In this document: one piece after another, positions 41,543 through 50,351 of the stretch | Numbering within the stretch: the first letter of the stretch is position 1 | Layout: the number at the start of each line of letters is the position of its first letter | DNA from: Brevibacterium picturae | GTDB taxonomy: Bacteria > Actinomycetota > Actinomycetes > Actinomycetales > Brevibacteriaceae | NCBI RefSeq assembly: GCF_900105045.1 | Contig: NZ_LT629739.1 | Coordinates: 3,100,001-3,164,000 of the forward strand | DNA: 64,000 bases | Direction: 5' to 3' | The notes under the pieces: generated by a model | What the model was told of the DNA's origin: nothing | What the model saw: only the letters and a program-made list of their open reading frames with translations | Databases searched by the model: none | Program-made: the position numbers and the translations under genes

Positions 41543-42241
41543 ATGACGACCAGTGAAAATTCGGAGCCGGAGGACACAGCGATTTCGGTACTCATCGTCG
41601 ACGACGAACCGCTCATCAGATCCGGCATCCGCGCCATTCTCGGCAGCGATCCCGACATGTCAGTGGTCGGGGAGGCCAGCGACGGACGCGAGGCGGTGTC
41701 GGGGGTTCTCAGGTTTCGTCCGCAGGTGGTGCTCCTCGACATCCGCATGCCGAATCTGGATGGCTTGGATGCGATCCCAGAGATCCTCCGAGCGTGGCCG
41801 GAGACCAAGATCGTCATGCTCACCACCTTCGGTGAAGACGCCTATATCGCCGGTGCCCTGGAACGCGGGGCCGTGGGCTTCCTCCTCAAGGCATCTGATC
41901 CCCGGGAGCTGCAGGATGCGGTTCGTGCTGTGGCTGCGGGCGCAGCATACCTGTCTCCGCGGGTGGCTCAGCGAGTGATCGATCGGTTTCGTTCTGGCCC
42001 CAGCCCGGACGCTGAGGCTCGGTCGCGCATCGACGAGTTGTCCGAACGAGAACGTGATGTCCTTGCTCTGCTGGGGGCGGGGAAGGCGAATTCCGAGGTT
42101 GCTCGGGAACTGTTTCTCACAGAGGGCACCGTCAAAGGGTATGTCAGTGCAATCCTGGCCAAGCTGGGGGCAGCGAACCGGGTGCAGGCCGCGATTCTCG
42201 CGCATCGTGCCGGGATCATCGCTGACGGGCCACCGTCATAG
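41543..42241 (+). CDS. NarL/FixJ-family response regulator
   Basis: The 232-aa protein has a receiver domain with VLIVDDEPLIRSGIRAIL, phospho-acceptor Asp in VVLLDIRMPNLDG, and LTTFGEDAY then GFLLKASDP, followed by a LuxR HTH (LSERERDVLALLGAGKANSEV then TEGTVKGYVSAILAKLGAANRV). ATG 41543 lies 2 nt after the kinase stop, with GGAGGAG upstream. It probably activates the divergent exporter genes. Its stop codon is inside a long intergenic hairpin (42238-42289). Confidence 0.92.
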   Translation: MTTSENSEPEDTAISVLIVDDEPLIRSGIRAILGSDPDMSVVGEASDGREAVSGVLRFRPQVVLLDIRMPNLDGLDAIPEILRAWPETKIVMLTTFGEDAYIAGALERGAVGFLLKASDPRELQDAVRAVAAGAAYLSPRVAQRVIDRFRSGPSPDAEARSRIDELSERERDVLALLGAGKANSEVARELFLTEGTVKGYVSAILAKLGAANRVQAAILAHRAGIIADGPPS

Positions 42242-42289
42242 TGGGCAGGTGGTCGAATCTGGTGCAGAAATCGACCATCCGCCCACTAT
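42238..42289. terminator. Long hairpin after the response regulator
   Basis: ATAGTGGGC (42238-42246) pairs with GCCCACTAT (42281-42289), and an inner arm pairs GGTGGTCGA-type with TCGACCA-type bases. The stop codon of the response regulator is inside the outer stem. No clear T-run follows, so it could be a terminator or a dispersed element. It lies in the convergent gap to metQ. Confidence 0.6.
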
Positions 42290-42348
42290 GACGCAGCGTT
42301 GAGCCCCGAATGCTCGAGGCTCGCGGAGGCCCAACCTTCGGGGAGGAC

Positions 42349-43185
42349 TCAGAAGCTGGGCAGGACCGATCCGTCTTTCCACTTGTCTTCGATGAACTGC
42401 TTCACTTCGGGGGAGTGGAGGAGCTCATCGAGCTTCTTGATGTTCTCATCGTCCTTGTTCTCGGTGCGCACGGCAAGGAAGTTGCCGTAGGGGTTGTCCT
42501 TGGCGTCTTCGAGGATGATGCCGTCCTTGGCCGGGTTGAGTCCGGCTTCCAGGGCGTTGTTGCCGTTGATGACCGAGGCGTCGACGTCCTTGAGCGTACG
42601 AGCCAGCTGCGCGGCATCGGCCTCGACGAACTCGATGTTCTTCGGGTTGTCCTCGACGTCTGAGAGCTTCGCGTCGACCGCGTCGACACCGTCCTTGAGG
42701 GTGATGAGCTTGGCCTTTTCGAGCAGCTTCAGTGCACGGCCCTGATTGGCAGGATCGTTGTTGATGCCGACCTTCGCGCCCTTGGGCAGATTCTTGACGT
42801 CCTTCACTGTCTTCGAGAACAGTGCGAAGGGCTCCAGGTTGATCGGTTCGAACGCGGTGAGCTCGTACCCCTGGCCCTCGACCTCGGAATCGAGGTAGGG
42901 CTTGTGCTGGAAGTAGTTGGCGTCGATGTCGCCGTCGGACAGGGCCTTGTTGGGCAGGGTGTAGTCCGTGTATTCGGTTACTTCGATGTCGAGGCCGGCC
43001 TCTTCGGCGAGGTTCTTGTCAACGAAGCGCAGGATGTCGCCCTGCGGCACGGGTGTGGCACCGACGGTGAGCGTGGTGATGTTGCCGTCCGTCTCACCGA
43101 CGGTGTCGGTTCCGCCGCCCACGAGTCCGCAGCCCGACAACAGCAGGGTCGCACTCGCAGTGATGGCGATGAGCTTGGTCTTCAT
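42349..43185 (-). CDS. metQ: Methionine ABC transporter substrate-binding lipoprotein
   Basis: The 278-aa NlpA/MetQ lipoprotein has lipobox LLLSGC, then LTVGATPVPQGDILRFV, DANYFQHKPYLDSEV and AKVGINNDPANQGRALKLL, the signature of the family. It binds methionine at the outer face and delivers it to MetNI. GGAGA precedes ATG 43185. It is the last gene of the metN-metI-metQ operon, 80 bp after metI. Confidence 0.92.
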   Translation of the reverse strand: MKTKLIAITASATLLLSGCGLVGGGTDTVGETDGNITTLTVGATPVPQGDILRFVDKNLAEEAGLDIEVTEYTDYTLPNKALSDGDIDANYFQHKPYLDSEVEGQGYELTAFEPINLEPFALFSKTVKDVKNLPKGAKVGINNDPANQGRALKLLEKAKLITLKDGVDAVDAKLSDVEDNPKNIEFVEADAAQLARTLKDVDASVINGNNALEAGLNPAKDGIILEDAKDNPYGNFLAVRTENKDDENIKKLDELLHSPEVKQFIEDKWKDGSVLPSF

Positions 43186-43265
43186 GATTCTCCTTGATTT
43201 CAGTAGTTCGTCAGTGATGAGTCAGTGGAATGAGCCAGTGGGTGGGCCAGTGGTGTGACCGCGGC

Positions 43266-43940
43266 TCAGCGGTGGTCGACGGCGCGGGCGATGCGGTCGC
43301 CGATGAACTGGATGAGCGTCACGATGAGCACGAGGACGATGATGCAGGCGACCATCGTGTCCGCCTGGTAGCGGTTGTAGCCGTAGGAGATCGCCAGAGC
43401 CCCGAGTCCGCCGCCGCCCACAGCCCCGGCCATCGCGGTGTAGGACACGAGAGTCACCGAGGTGACCGTTGCGGCTCCGATCAGCCCCGGTTTCGCCTCG
43501 GGGACGTAGACCTGACGGACCACCTGTCCATTCGAGGCCCCCATCATCAATGCCGCCTCGACCTTCCCTTCCGAGACCTCACGCAGCGAGTTCTCGACGA
43601 GGCGGGCATAGAAGGGGATCGCCCCGACGGTCAGGGACACCACGGTCGCCTGCCACCCCAGAGCCGATCCCACGACGAAGCGGGCGAACGGGATGAGGGC
43701 GATGATGAGGATGATGAAGGGAATCGAGCGCGTGACGTCGACGATGAATGACAGCACGCGGTAGAGCGCGGGACGAGCGGTGAGCCCGCCCTTCGATGTC
43801 GTGAACAGCCAGATGCCCAGGGGCAGGCCGAACAGCACCGCCAACCCGGTGGACCAGGCGGTCATGAGCAGGGTCTCGATCGTGGCGGGCAGCATCTGCT
43901 GCGTGATCGCGGGATTGTCGAACCACATCGGATCGTTCAT
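43266..43940 (-). CDS. metI: Methionine ABC transporter permease
   Basis: The 224-aa permease has five to six helices and the EAA-like loop MMGASNGQVVRQVYVPEAKPG, as in MetI. It forms the transport pore with a second copy of itself. The ATG overlaps the metN stop by one base (TGATG), so translation is coupled. Confidence 0.92.
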   Translation of the reverse strand: MNDPMWFDNPAITQQMLPATIETLLMTAWSTGLAVLFGLPLGIWLFTTSKGGLTARPALYRVLSFIVDVTRSIPFIILIIALIPFARFVVGSALGWQATVVSLTVGAIPFYARLVENSLREVSEGKVEAALMMGASNGQVVRQVYVPEAKPGLIGAATVTSVTLVSYTAMAGAVGGGGLGALAISYGYNRYQADTMVACIIVLVLIVTLIQFIGDRIARAVDHR

Positions 43941-44959
43941 CAGGCTGCCTCCTCCGCATAGATTCCGTCGGCTTCCAGGGCTGTGATGAGCTCCTTCGAC
44001 TTCGCCGCCGAGGCGACTGTGAAGCGGATCCGCCCGACCTGCCTGCCCTCTATGGTTTCGACAGCACCGGCCAGGATGGCATCCGCGCTGACACCGACGG
44101 ACTGCGCGCAGGTCAGCACCTGCGGCAGGCTGGCTCCGGCCAGCGCCACCTCGACGAGGCGGGTCTTCCCACCGCTGGTGCCAGCGCCATCCGCGCCATC
44201 AGCACCAACGGCGGATCCGGTGTCGTCCAACCCGATGGGTGGAAGGGGGACGAGATCCTTGGCCAGGGTCGAGCCGGGCTCGGAGATCACCTCGGCGAGG
44301 GTGCCGGTTCTGGCCACCTGGCCATCGGCGAGCAGAGTCACCGAGTCGCAGATCTCGCGGATGACGGACATCTCGTGGGTGATGATGAGGACGGTGATGC
44401 CCAGGCGGTCGCGCAGTGAGCGGATGAGGCCCAGGATCTGGTCCGTCGTTGAGGCATCCAGCGCCGAGGTGGGCTCATCGCACAGCAGCACCTTGGGTTC
44501 GGCGGCCAGTGCCCGGGCAATGCCCACGCGCTGCTTCTGTCCGCCGGAGAGCTGGGCGGGGTAGTTGTCGGCCCGGTCGCCGAGGCCGACGATCTCCAGC
44601 AGCTCACGTGCCTTGGCCAGGCGCTCGGCCTTGGCGACACCGGCGATCTGCAGGGGATGGGCGACATTGTGCAAAGCGGTGCGGGAATCGAGGAGGTTCA
44701 CGTGCTGGAAGACCATGCCGATGCTGCGGCGGGCCTCGCGCATTCCGGAGCCTGACCGGTCGGTGAGGTCGGCGCCGTCGATGGAGACCGTCCCGGAGGT
44801 CGGGGAGTCGAGCCCGGTCAGGCAGCGGATGAGAGTGGACTTGCCGGCGCCGGAGCGGCCGACGATGCCATGGATCTCTCCGGCGGGGACCGACAGATCG
44901 ATCTCCTCCAGAGCGACGGTGTCTCCGAACACCTTCCGCAGACCGCGCAGCTCGATCAC
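43940..44959 (-). CDS. metN: Methionine ABC transporter ATP-binding protein
   Basis: The 339-aa ATPase has Walker A IVGRSGAGKSTLIR, the signature LSGGQKQRVGIARAL, Walker B LLCDEPTSALDA and IITHEMSVI. A C-terminal NIL regulatory domain (RLVEVALAGASLPQVLTC onward) is present, which senses methionine in MetN. I start at GTG 44959, preceded by GAGGAG at 6 nt; GTG 44998 would add residues with no ribosome site. A 24-bp partial dyad at 45073-45096 and a long inverted repeat lie upstream. Confidence 0.92.
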   Translation of the reverse strand: MIELRGLRKVFGDTVALEEIDLSVPAGEIHGIVGRSGAGKSTLIRCLTGLDSPTSGTVSIDGADLTDRSGSGMREARRSIGMVFQHVNLLDSRTALHNVAHPLQIAGVAKAERLAKARELLEIVGLGDRADNYPAQLSGGQKQRVGIARALAAEPKVLLCDEPTSALDASTTDQILGLIRSLRDRLGITVLIITHEMSVIREICDSVTLLADGQVARTGTLAEVISEPGSTLAKDLVPLPPIGLDDTGSAVGADGADGAGTSGGKTRLVEVALAGASLPQVLTCAQSVGVSADAILAGAVETIEGRQVGRIRFTVASAAKSKELITALEADGIYAEEAA

Positions 44960-45072
44960 AGTCGTCTCCTCGTGTGGATGGGGGATGTGGACGTTCACAC
45001 GGCGTGCGCGAACCGAATGCGCCGAAATACGGGCACGACGATCTGCGGTTCGACCAGCGCCGACGATTCAGC

Positions 45073-45096
45073 ATGCCAACACCGCGGTGCCAGCAT
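45073..45096. promoter_or_regulatory. Partial dyad upstream of metN
   Basis: ATGC...GCAT arms around the perfect 10-bp palindrome CACCGCGGTG, with three mismatched pairs between. It is about 115-135 bp upstream of metN and may be a methionine-repressor site. Assignment is speculative. Confidence 0.35.
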
Positions 45097-45227
45097 TTAC
45101 GCGGTCGTCATAAAAGGACGCACAACTGGGTTTTCGTGATCAAGGACACGCGGATTCGGGTGGGTGGGTCGCCTCGGCGCCGTTCTGGAGGGGCGGCGCG
45201 GCAGAGCAGCAGCGAGGTCCTGGAAGA

Positions 45228-45277
45228 GTGGGCGTTTTGTGCTGAATTTCATCGCCGAATCAGCACAAATCGCCCAC
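45228..45277. repeat. 18-bp inverted repeat upstream of the AAA15 gene
   Basis: Arms 45228-45245 and 45260-45277 pair at 17 of 18 positions (one T-T), with a 14-nt loop. The arms begin GTGGGCG and end CGCCCAC, like the stem at 42238-42289. No T-run follows. Confidence 0.7.
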
Positions 45278-45416
45278 AACTCGGCACGGGGAAACGAATC
45301 TCAGAGCGAAGTGCTGCTAGCGGCCGTTTCGCGAGGTATTCTATTTGTAAGTGCATTTAATATGCCGATTTCGGCAATCTACGACGAAAAATGCGCATAA
45401 AACGTAGGGAGTTGGC

Positions 45417-46739
45417 ATGCTGATTAGATTTGAAGTGGAAAATTTCCGCTCCATGCGAGAGCCAGCGGAACTTTCAATGGTTGCGGTCGATGATGAGCGG
45501 CCGATAACGAGAGCCCAAACGAATCTCCCTGCTTCCCTGGTGCCGGCGGCGGGTGTCTTCGGCCCCAACGCTTCGGGCAAATCCAACATTCTGGCCGCAA
45601 TGTTGTGGGTCAGTGATGCTGTGAGAACCTCATTGCGGTCGTGGGATGAGGAGATCCCAGTCGAGCCGTTCTTATTCGGTGATGCGAAGGACAGCGACTC
45701 ATCGTTCGTCATCGAGATGACTGTGTCCGGTGTTCGCTTCGACTACTACCTCGACATCGGTCGACATAGTGTCAGCTTTGAGGCGCTCTATCACTATCCT
45801 GCGGGCCGACGGCGGAAACTGTTCGAACGCGAAGGGAACGAACTGACACTGCAGAGGGGCCTCGGCGAGCTGTCGGGAACTCGTGCGCTCTTGACCGACA
45901 GGACTTTGGCGCTGTCGATTATGCGTCGCTTTGACGAACCTCATACTTCTGGTTTCGCTCACGAGCTGCTGAAGATGACCCCGTTGGGCAAACAGTTCGA
46001 AGGAACCTCGAGACTGCCTGAACTGGAACGCCAGTCGACACTGAGCTTGTTCGACGGTGCAGCTGACCAGCAAATGGATCTGTTCGATGCTTTCGATGAT
46101 GCTGAACTGGACACGATGTTCGATGGCGAAGAGAAGTTGAAAGTCAGGGGCAGAGCAGAACGCCGTCACAACGCATTGACCTTGCTGAGGATGGCCGATC
46201 TGGGAATATCTGATGTTGAAATTGCGAAGGGCCCAGCGATTCGTGCAGGCAGGGTCAGCACGGGAGGTGCACGTAAGAATGCTCAACTCGTCCACGAGAT
46301 CTCGGGGGAGAGAGTGGCATTTGAATTCGCTGCTGAATCAGCGGGCACCCGCGAGTGGTTCAACCTGATTGGTCCGATCTTGGCCGCGATCGAGAACGGC
46401 TCTGTTGTTCTCTTTGATGAGATCGATTCGAGTCTTCATCCGACCTTGACTGCTCAATTGGTGAAGTTCTTCCAAGACCCCTCTTCGAATCCCAATGATG
46501 CGCAGCTGATCTTCACTGCACATGACACCAACTTGCTCAACCGGCTCAATCGCGATGAGATCTGGTTGACGGAGAAAGGGCCGGACGGAGCAACGAGGTT
46601 TGGTGCACTTGCGGACTATGCCGGCGAAAGCGTCCGTCGATCGCGCAACATCGAGGCGGGATATCTCAGTGGTCGATTCGGCGCGTTGCCGGATGTGTCG
46701 CGACCGGAAGTTCTGCGTGAGCTGGGGCTGATCGGATGA
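45417..46739 (+). CDS. AAA15-family ATPase (RloA/AbiLi-like)
   Basis: The 440-aa protein has an N-terminal IRFEVENFRSMREPAELSMV (the AAA15/OLD-type beta strand), Walker A VFGPNASGKSNILAAM, and a C-terminal half with SVVLFDEIDSSLHPTLTAQLV (Walker B) and LIFTAHDTNLLNRL (D-loop/His). It belongs to the SMC-like ATPases that pair with a toxic or nuclease partner in anti-phage systems such as RloAB/AbiL. GGGAG (45407-45411) precedes ATG 45417. It overlaps the RloB gene by 4 bp, so the two are co-expressed and likely form a complex. Confidence 0.82.
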   Translation: MLIRFEVENFRSMREPAELSMVAVDDERPITRAQTNLPASLVPAAGVFGPNASGKSNILAAMLWVSDAVRTSLRSWDEEIPVEPFLFGDAKDSDSSFVIEMTVSGVRFDYYLDIGRHSVSFEALYHYPAGRRRKLFEREGNELTLQRGLGELSGTRALLTDRTLALSIMRRFDEPHTSGFAHELLKMTPLGKQFEGTSRLPELERQSTLSLFDGAADQQMDLFDAFDDAELDTMFDGEEKLKVRGRAERRHNALTLLRMADLGISDVEIAKGPAIRAGRVSTGGARKNAQLVHEISGERVAFEFAAESAGTREWFNLIGPILAAIENGSVVLFDEIDSSLHPTLTAQLVKFFQDPSSNPNDAQLIFTAHDTNLLNRLNRDEIWLTEKGPDGATRFGALADYAGESVRRSRNIEAGYLSGRFGALPDVSRPEVLRELGLIG

Positions 46740-47371
46740 GCGCTCGAACACGTCGAGACAAAAAGAAGTCGCTGAAGCGCACGACCGAGACGAAGGCCGT
46801 TCGCGCGACGTTTCGGATCTACGTGGAGGGTGCAGCGACTGAGCCAGAGTACATATCTGCGCTGAGTAGGTTGCCGGAGTTGGCAGAGAGGACTGCGGTC
46901 GAGGTTCTGATCGAGGAGACCGGTGCGGTCCCGTCCACGCTTGTCGATTCAGCCTGTGAAGACAAACGGCGCAATGATTTGGACATCGATCAGTACTGGT
47001 GCGTCTTTGACGTTGAAAGTCCCGTTCCCCACCCCAACCTTAAGGGTGCAATGATCAAGGCCCGTGACAACGGTGTCGCAACAGCCGTCAGCAATCCGTG
47101 TTTCGAACTGTGGCTGGTCTTGCACCATGCGGCGCAGACAGCATTCTTAGAGACCGATCAGGCTATCAGCATACGCAACGCTATTGATCAGTCCGACGGC
47201 AAGCATTTGGCCGCTGCAGACTATATGAATCGCCGGACTGAAGCTGTGCGTCGAGCCAAATCTCTCGAGAAGCGACATCGCAATAACGGCACTGACTTCC
47301 CCGACGAGAATCCGTCCTCGACTGTCTACAAGCTTCTTGAAGCATTGAAGGTCGACGTGTCGCAGGACTGA
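46736..47371 (+). CDS. RloB-family protein (TOPRIM-like partner)
   Basis: The 211-aa protein matches RloB: FRIYVEGAATEPEYISALSRL, CVFDVESPVPHP (acidic motif), AVSNPCFELWLVLHHAA and a Lys/Arg-rich C-terminus. RloB carries a TOPRIM-like acidic site and is the second gene of RloAB/AbiL-type modules. ATGA overlap with the AAA15 gene fixes the start. The AAA15 sensor presumably triggers RloB on infection; the substrate is unknown. Confidence 0.8.
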   Translation: MSARTRRDKKKSLKRTTETKAVRATFRIYVEGAATEPEYISALSRLPELAERTAVEVLIEETGAVPSTLVDSACEDKRRNDLDIDQYWCVFDVESPVPHPNLKGAMIKARDNGVATAVSNPCFELWLVLHHAAQTAFLETDQAISIRNAIDQSDGKHLAAADYMNRRTEAVRRAKSLEKRHRNNGTDFPDENPSSTVYKLLEALKVDVSQD

Positions 47372-47561
47372 CGCTCCGCCTCGGCGCCGGAAGTGACGGG
47401 AGTGTGAACTCTGGTCAAAACTGCGGGGCGGGACCGGTGCAGTTCTCGCTCTCGTAACCTCATCGTCACCTCGCCCCCGTATTCCTGGATAGCTCAGGCC
47501 CAGGGCCACTTGTCATCTCGGCACAGTGATCCGGAGGCGAGGACGACGAGGAGACCAGCGC

Positions 47562-48623
47562 ATGCTCGAGGACACCACCAGGATCGCGGCGATCGTTCCC
47601 TGTCACAACGAGGAGATCACGGTGGCGAAGGTGGTCCGCGACCTCAAGACCGCCGTGCCCGGCATCGTCGTCTACGTCTATGACAACTGCTCGAGTGACC
47701 TGACATCGCAGCGAGCCGCCGAGGCGGGCGCGATCGTCCGCAAAGAGAACTCCCCAGGCAAGGGCAACGTCGTCCGGCGGGCCTTCGCCGACATCGACGC
47801 CGACATCTACGTGATGATCGACGGTGACGACACCTATGAGGCCGCGCATCTGCCCGAGATGATCGAGACTCTGGTCTCCGGGCCCTACGACCATGTGCTC
47901 GGTGTGCGCCAGGACAACCAGGAATCGACGTCATACCGGCCCGGCCACGAAGCGGGCAATATGATGTTCAACCGGCTCACCGGGTGGCTGTTCCAGTCCC
48001 AGGTGACCGACATGCTCTCCGGCTATCGGGTGTTCTCCCGCAGGTTCGTGAAGTCGTTCCCCGCGATCAGCAAGCGCTTCGAGATCGAGACGGAGCTGAC
48101 CGTGCACATGATGTCGCTGCGCCTGCCCAGCACCGAGGTGCCCATCGATTTCCGTGACCGTCCCGACGGCAGCGAGTCGAAGCTCTCGACGTTCAAGGAC
48201 GGCTTCCGCATCCTCGGGCTGATCTCCGCGCTGGTCAGGCACGAACGGCCGAGGCTGTTCTACGGTGTGATCACCGCGATCCTGGCCGCAGCGTCCCTGC
48301 TGTTCGGGCTGCCCGTGGTCTGGGAGTTCTGGCAGACTGGCCTGGTGCCGAGATTCCCGACAGCCATCCTCGCCGCAGCCCTCATGGGCTTGGCATGCCT
48401 CCTCGCCAGCGTGGGACTGACCCTGGACGGGCTGCGTCGGGCCAGACGTGAAACCTCCCGACTGGCATACCTGGGGTTACCGGCGGTCAGCATGCCTGAG
48501 ACGGGCAGTGCGATCATGCGCACCTCAGGTATCGGAACATCAGAACTCGACTCATCGGATCTCAGATCGCCGGACCAGCGACCCCGGAAGACAACTGCAG
48601 CGAGGACCTCACTCGCCTCATGA
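47562..48623 (+). CDS. Glycosyltransferase family 2, GtrB-like, with C-terminal membrane helices
   Basis: The 353-aa protein has an N-terminal GT2 domain (IAAIVPCHNEEITVAKVV, the D-x-D-type DGDDTYEA), then GYRVFSRRFVKSF, which is GtrB/Dpm-like, and two C-terminal helices (~240-262 and 275-300). These enzymes put a sugar on polyprenyl phosphate. ATG 47562 follows GAGGAG. It overlaps the next membrane-protein gene by 4 bp. Confidence 0.85.
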   Translation: MLEDTTRIAAIVPCHNEEITVAKVVRDLKTAVPGIVVYVYDNCSSDLTSQRAAEAGAIVRKENSPGKGNVVRRAFADIDADIYVMIDGDDTYEAAHLPEMIETLVSGPYDHVLGVRQDNQESTSYRPGHEAGNMMFNRLTGWLFQSQVTDMLSGYRVFSRRFVKSFPAISKRFEIETELTVHMMSLRLPSTEVPIDFRDRPDGSESKLSTFKDGFRILGLISALVRHERPRLFYGVITAILAAASLLFGLPVVWEFWQTGLVPRFPTAILAAALMGLACLLASVGLTLDGLRRARRETSRLAYLGLPAVSMPETGSAIMRTSGIGTSELDSSDLRSPDQRPRKTTAARTSLAS

Positions 48624-50281
48624 CGGAGCCGAGAACAACGAACCGCGCCGCGGAGAAGTCGACGAACGGTTCCAGGCTTCGAGAATTCTTCGCCTCGCCG
48701 GTGGTGTGGGATTGGATCCTTGCCCTGCTGACCTTGCTGCCCGCTCTGGTCTTCACCGCGCTCTTCTTCCCTGGCCGAGCCAATGTCGACATCGCCAACC
48801 AGTACGCGCAGGCCACAGGCGACATTCCGTTCTCCGATTGGCATCCGCCGATCATGAGCGCCGTGTGGCGAGTCCTCATCGGCCTCACCGGCGAGTCCGG
48901 CAGCCTGTTCGTCCTCCAAGTGGCCATTCTCGCGCTCGCCTGCTGGCTGCTCGGCGTGCTTGTGCACCGGTGGGGAGAACATCGGTGGGTGTCGCTGGTC
49001 GGGCCCGCGATCATGGCGACCCCTTGGGTCGTGTCGCAGATGACGACGATGTGGAAGGACACGCAGATGGCCGTGGCCATGCTGCTGGCCGTGGTCCTGC
49101 TCATCATCACCCGCTTCGTGCCGAAGACGTGGGTGCTCTGGATACCGGCAGTGGTGCTGCTCGTCTACGCGTTCGGGCTGCGGAAGAACGCCATCTTCGC
49201 CATCATCCCGATCGCGGTCTATGTCGCTTGGCTGCTGGTCAAACGGCTGCGTAGCAGTCCGCAGCGCGATAGTCGGCTGCTGTCGCGGTTCGTTGCCAAG
49301 CGAGGTCTGGCCACGGCCGTCGCCTCCCTGCTCGTCCTCATGGTCTTGGGTGCTGGAGTCAAGGCCACAGACCTGGCCATCGCATCCCAGGAGGACGTGG
49401 CGGCCACCGGTCAGATCTCGCAGATCTTCCTCGACGACGTCATGTTCTCCGTGCCCGATGACGAGCTCCAAGCTTCCGATGCTCCCGCCGAGCTCAAGGA
49501 CAAGATCAGCACAGCACGGGACAAATGCCTGGAGAAGGGCGAGATCTGGGACGCCTACTGGAACTGCTACGACATGGGGGCGACCGAAGAGCCGTTCTCA
49601 CCTATCGCCCACCAGGACGATCTCAGGGATCTCTGGCTGTCGGAGGTCATCACTCACCCCCTGCGCTATGTGGAGTACCGAGCCGCAGTGTTCTCCTTCT
49701 ACTTCTTCTCCTCGGCTCTGGAATACTGGCCGGCCGACTGGCACTATGACGCGGCGAAAGTCGGACTCGAACAGGGTAATGACAAGGCCGACTACATCGT
49801 CAAGCCCTACGTCGAAGACTTCGCACTCGACACATTCCCGATGCTGTTCAAGCCGTGGTTCTGGACCCTCCTCGCCGGCCTCCTGCTGGCCTTCGGATAT
49901 CGCGCCCGGCGGCGGAGTTCGACGTTCGCCACCGCGGCGGTGAGTTCGCCCGCGAAATCGACTGCTGAAACGACCTCGAAGCCTGTCCAGAAGATGGTCT
50001 CGAGGCCTGCCGACGCACGGACCTTCTGGCCCGAGATCACGATGTTGGCCACCTCGGCGCTGTTCTATGTGGTCGGATATTTCCCCATCGTCCCGTCGAA
50101 CCATTTCCGGTACACGTTCTGGCCGGCGCTGGCCGTCACCACCGCGCTGCTGTTCGTTTTGGCGATGTGGCGGTCCAAACGTACAGAGGCCGCCTCGGAC
50201 GGCTCGGAGGGGTCGAAGCCAGCGGATACCTCGGACATCGTGGACAACTCAGACACTCGAGAGCCGGGGGACACCCCATGA
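48620..50281 (+). CDS. Polytopic membrane protein, GT-C-like glycosyltransferase candidate
   Basis: The 553-aa protein has about 10-11 membrane helices and an early acidic loop NVDIANQYAQATGDIPFSDW between helices 1 and 2, typical of GT-C enzymes that use polyprenyl-phosphate sugars. Next to a GtrB-like GT2 and a GtrA protein, it would be the third component that transfers the sugar to a surface acceptor. Its C-terminal ~40 residues are Ser/Asp/Glu-rich. Confidence 0.7.
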   Translation: MTEPRTTNRAAEKSTNGSRLREFFASPVVWDWILALLTLLPALVFTALFFPGRANVDIANQYAQATGDIPFSDWHPPIMSAVWRVLIGLTGESGSLFVLQVAILALACWLLGVLVHRWGEHRWVSLVGPAIMATPWVVSQMTTMWKDTQMAVAMLLAVVLLIITRFVPKTWVLWIPAVVLLVYAFGLRKNAIFAIIPIAVYVAWLLVKRLRSSPQRDSRLLSRFVAKRGLATAVASLLVLMVLGAGVKATDLAIASQEDVAATGQISQIFLDDVMFSVPDDELQASDAPAELKDKISTARDKCLEKGEIWDAYWNCYDMGATEEPFSPIAHQDDLRDLWLSEVITHPLRYVEYRAAVFSFYFFSSALEYWPADWHYDAAKVGLEQGNDKADYIVKPYVEDFALDTFPMLFKPWFWTLLAGLLLAFGYRARRRSSTFATAAVSSPAKSTAETTSKPVQKMVSRPADARTFWPEITMLATSALFYVVGYFPIVPSNHFRYTFWPALAVTTALLFVLAMWRSKRTEAASDGSEGSKPADTSDIVDNSDTREPGDTP

Positions 50282-50351
50282 TCGCCGGGCACGCCGCGAT
50301 CGGGGGCATTCAGCGAGTCCGAAACCTGGCCGATTAGACTCGGTGACTGTA

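Larger units (their letters stand above)
44960..45416. other. Intergenic region between metN and the AAA15 gene
   Basis: 457 bp with no supported gene. It holds the metN ribosome site (GAGGAG, 44966-44971), a partial dyad ATGCCAA-CACCGCGGTG-CCAGCAT (45073-45096), an 18-bp inverted repeat (45228-45277) and the AT-rich promoter of the AAA15 gene (GGGAG, 45407-45411). I searched for a SAM riboswitch and did not see one. Confidence 0.6.

Noticed and set aside
45000..45110. Possible SAM riboswitch upstream of metN
   Set aside because: The CACCGCGGTG palindrome resembles part of a SAM-IV stem, but I could not fold the core or find the conserved loops on the metN strand.
48260..49471. 403-codon minus-strand frame over the GT2/GT-C genes
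   Set aside because: It is antisense to hydrophobic proteins, giving artificial Arg/His/Asp-rich sequence without motifs.
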